Of a DNA stretch of 61,297 nt, positions 60,267 through 61,297 are shown in pieces. The notes beneath the pieces were generated by a model. That model had not been told where the DNA came from. It made no database searches and saw only the letters and a program-made list of their open reading frames with translations. Every line of letters starts with the position of its first letter. Within the stretch, counting starts at the first letter, position 1. A program made the position numbers and the translations under genes. Source of the DNA: Acetobacteraceae bacterium UBA6159 (GTDB taxonomy: Bacteria; Pseudomonadota; Alphaproteobacteria; Acetobacterales; Acetobacteraceae); NCBI GenBank assembly GCA_002422345.1, contig DIUL01000055.1, positions 1-61,297 on the forward strand. The letters run 5' to 3'.

Positions 60267-60503
60267 ATGGACGACCATGTGACGGATATGCCCGGGGCGG
60301 CGCCTCCGGCGCTTTCTCCTCAGCCCGGCCCACAGCTGCCGGTCGCCGACATTGCTCGGCTGCTGGAGGCAGGGTTCCAACGCACCGTCAGCGATGCGAT
60401 AGCCGACAGTCATGTCGCCGGACAGCCGGTCGCGGTCCTTGACGACGATGGCACGGTTGTCTGGCTTTTTCCGGACGGGAGCCGGCGTTCAACCAGGGCC
60501 TGA
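60267..60503 (+). CDS. Small protein upstream of the zeta-toxin-like kinase (candidate antitoxin)
   Basis: 78 residues. A proline-rich N-terminus is followed by an amphipathic segment (VADIARLLEAGFQRTVSDAIADSHVAGQPVAVLDDDG) and ends TVVWLFPDGSRRSTRA. The helix followed by a short beta-hairpin of hydrophobic and D/G residues is the shape of small proteins often encoded directly before zeta-toxin-family kinases. It is separated from the kinase by 119 bp, more than usual for a toxin-antitoxin operon. Annotation as antitoxin is positional inference. Confidence 0.5.
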   Translation: MDDHVTDMPGAAPPALSPQPGPQLPVADIARLLEAGFQRTVSDAIADSHVAGQPVAVLDDDGTVVWLFPDGSRRSTRA

Positions 60504-60596
60504 CATGCCTGCTTCTCGCGTCAGCGCCGGATGACGTCGTCTTCCCGTGATTTTTGTTCCGATTAACGGTTCCTTAAGCGCTGTCCGTCAGGCTTT

Positions 60597-60610
60597 CGGT
60601 CGATCGACCG
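60597..60610. promoter_or_regulatory. 14-bp perfect palindrome at the kinase ribosome binding site
   Basis: CGGTCGATCGACCG reads the same on both strands and abuts the ribosome binding site GGGAG (60610-60614) of the zeta-like gene at 60623. It could be an autoregulatory operator or, as RNA, a fold that limits initiation. Confidence 0.4.
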
Positions 60611-60622
60611 GGAGCGACCTTG

Positions 60623-61231
60623 ATGCCCGCCTTTGTTATCGTCGCGGGGCCGAATGGCTCCGGGAAGACGACTCTGGTGCGGAGTGGTGTTCTCGCGTCT
60701 GTCCTTGGCGTCCCGGACGTCTCCCTCAATGCCGATGACGTTGCGCGGGAACTCGCTGGTGGCGGCCAGCCGACCGAGCGGCAGAGCCTGCGGGCGGCCC
60801 GGATCACCGATAATCGTCTGGATGTCGAGATCGCCGCGGGCCGGTCGGTCATCGTCGAGACAGTCCTGTCATCCGACAAATATCAGGATCGCGTTGGCGC
60901 CGCCCGGGCCATGGGTTATCGGATTGACCTCATTTACGTCACCGTGCGGGAAGCGGAGCTGAACGTCGCGCGCGTCGACCAGCGGGTCACTCTTGGGGGC
61001 CACGCGGTCCCAGCCGAGCGCATTCGCCAGCGGCGGGCGCGGTCGCACATGCTGTTCCGGTGGTTCGCCAACGCAGCCGATCGGGTCTTTGTGTTCGATA
61101 ACAGCCTAGCCCAGCCCCGTCTTGCGGCCATGAAGGGGCCGGAGGGCTGGACGATTTTAGACCTGGGTGCCCTGCCCGCCGACCTTGGACGAACGTTGAC
61201 TGAGTTGGCCGGTTCGGCGCCGATCACCTGA
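60623..61231 (+). CDS. Zeta-toxin-family P-loop kinase
   Basis: 202 residues from the ATG at 60623; the TTG one codon earlier is less likely. Walker A GPNGSGKT is at 9-16 (Lys15), NADDVAREL from 36 carries the acidic catalytic position of zeta toxins, and ETVLSS (79-84) and GGHAVPAERIRQRRARS (125-141, arginine-rich lid) match the family. Zeta toxins phosphorylate UDP-N-acetylglucosamine and block wall synthesis; many chromosomal relatives may act on other substrates. It follows a small protein gene and a 14-bp palindrome. Toxicity is not proven by sequence. Confidence 0.85.
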   Translation: MPAFVIVAGPNGSGKTTLVRSGVLASVLGVPDVSLNADDVARELAGGGQPTERQSLRAARITDNRLDVEIAAGRSVIVETVLSSDKYQDRVGAARAMGYRIDLIYVTVREAELNVARVDQRVTLGGHAVPAERIRQRRARSHMLFRWFANAADRVFVFDNSLAQPRLAAMKGPEGWTILDLGALPADLGRTLTELAGSAPIT

Positions 61232-61297
61232 CGCGTGGCTGCCTTGTAACCTGGGCAGGCCGCCCCTTGGCACAGGGGAATCGGGTGAAGCCCTTTT

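Noticed and set aside
1..61297. tRNA or rRNA genes
   Set aside because: No T-loop GGTTCGAAT-type consensus with flanking stems and no rRNA core sequence was recognised on reading either strand; a covariance search could not be run.

Overview
The window is GC-rich, densely packed DNA. It looks like an alphaproteobacterial chromosome, most plausibly from an Acetobacteraceae/Rhodospirillales organism. That placement is inferred from the high GC, the gene content (Hint-domain surface protein, AQSIGGGGG-type autotransporter, several luciferase-like flavin monooxygenases, a complete alphaproteobacterial-style che operon) and very short intergenic gaps. No rRNA, tRNA, CRISPR array or insertion sequence was recognised. 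The first ~700 bp are clearly AT-richer than the rest and hold the 3' end of an AAA-type ATPase gene, which suggests the edge of an acquired island.

Layout. 1-2.1 kb: truncated ATPase, SDR oxidoreductase, OsmC-like protein. 2.1-12.2 kb: one long minus-strand chemotaxis operon, transcribed MCP-like, STAS, cheY, cheA, cheW, cytosolic MCP with three tandem near-identical PAS modules, cheR, cheD, cheB. 12.2-13.2 kb: apparently empty. 13.2-18.9 kb: an 1896-residue repetitive surface protein ending in a Hint (hedgehog/intein-type) domain. 18.9-20.6 kb: an HSL-type esterase and an isoprenylcysteine-methyltransferase-like membrane protein. 20.6-34.2 kb: a catabolic island with a TRAP transporter (minus strand), a RutA-like monooxygenase, an NtaA/SnaA/DszA-type monooxygenase, a complete peptide/opine/nickel-type ABC importer, a second NtaA-type monooxygenase and an isochorismatase-fold amidohydrolase. 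34.3-40.9 kb: a MacB/DevABC-like ABC exporter followed by a reactive-sulfur module (DUF2892 protein, thioredoxin 2, persulfide dioxygenase) facing a BigR/SqrR-type ArsR regulator, a rhodanese-DUF2892 protein and a TauE/SafE permease. 40.9-41.7 kb: an arylmalonate decarboxylase/maleate isomerase-like protein. 41.8-49.0 kb: a 2406-residue autotransporter. 49.2-52.9 kb: a threonine-synthase-like PLP enzyme, a CBS-domain protein, holC and pepA. 53.0-54.8 kb: two sugar-type ABC permeases without an ATPase or binding protein. 54.8-60.2 kb: a methyltransferase-like protein, a MaoC/hot-dog protein, a VOC dioxygenase-like protein, an amidase and an MFS exporter. 60.2-61.2 kb: a small protein followed by a zeta-toxin-like kinase.

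How the parts work together. The che genes form a self-contained signalling array with both adaptation enzymes and a deamidase. The 20-34 kb island pairs two uptake systems with three flavin monooxygenases and an amidohydrolase, as expected for breakdown of an N-containing (possibly heterocyclic or amide) compound, yet no flavin reductase is present. The sulfur module would oxidise and export sulfur from persulfides under a thiol-sensing repressor. Its divergent promoter region is almost entirely one imperfect palindrome. The best candidates for undescribed biology are the RutA/NtaA/ABC island, the sulfur module running into a DevABC-like exporter with a CxxC-bearing adaptor, and the zeta-kinase pair with its palindrome at the ribosome binding site.
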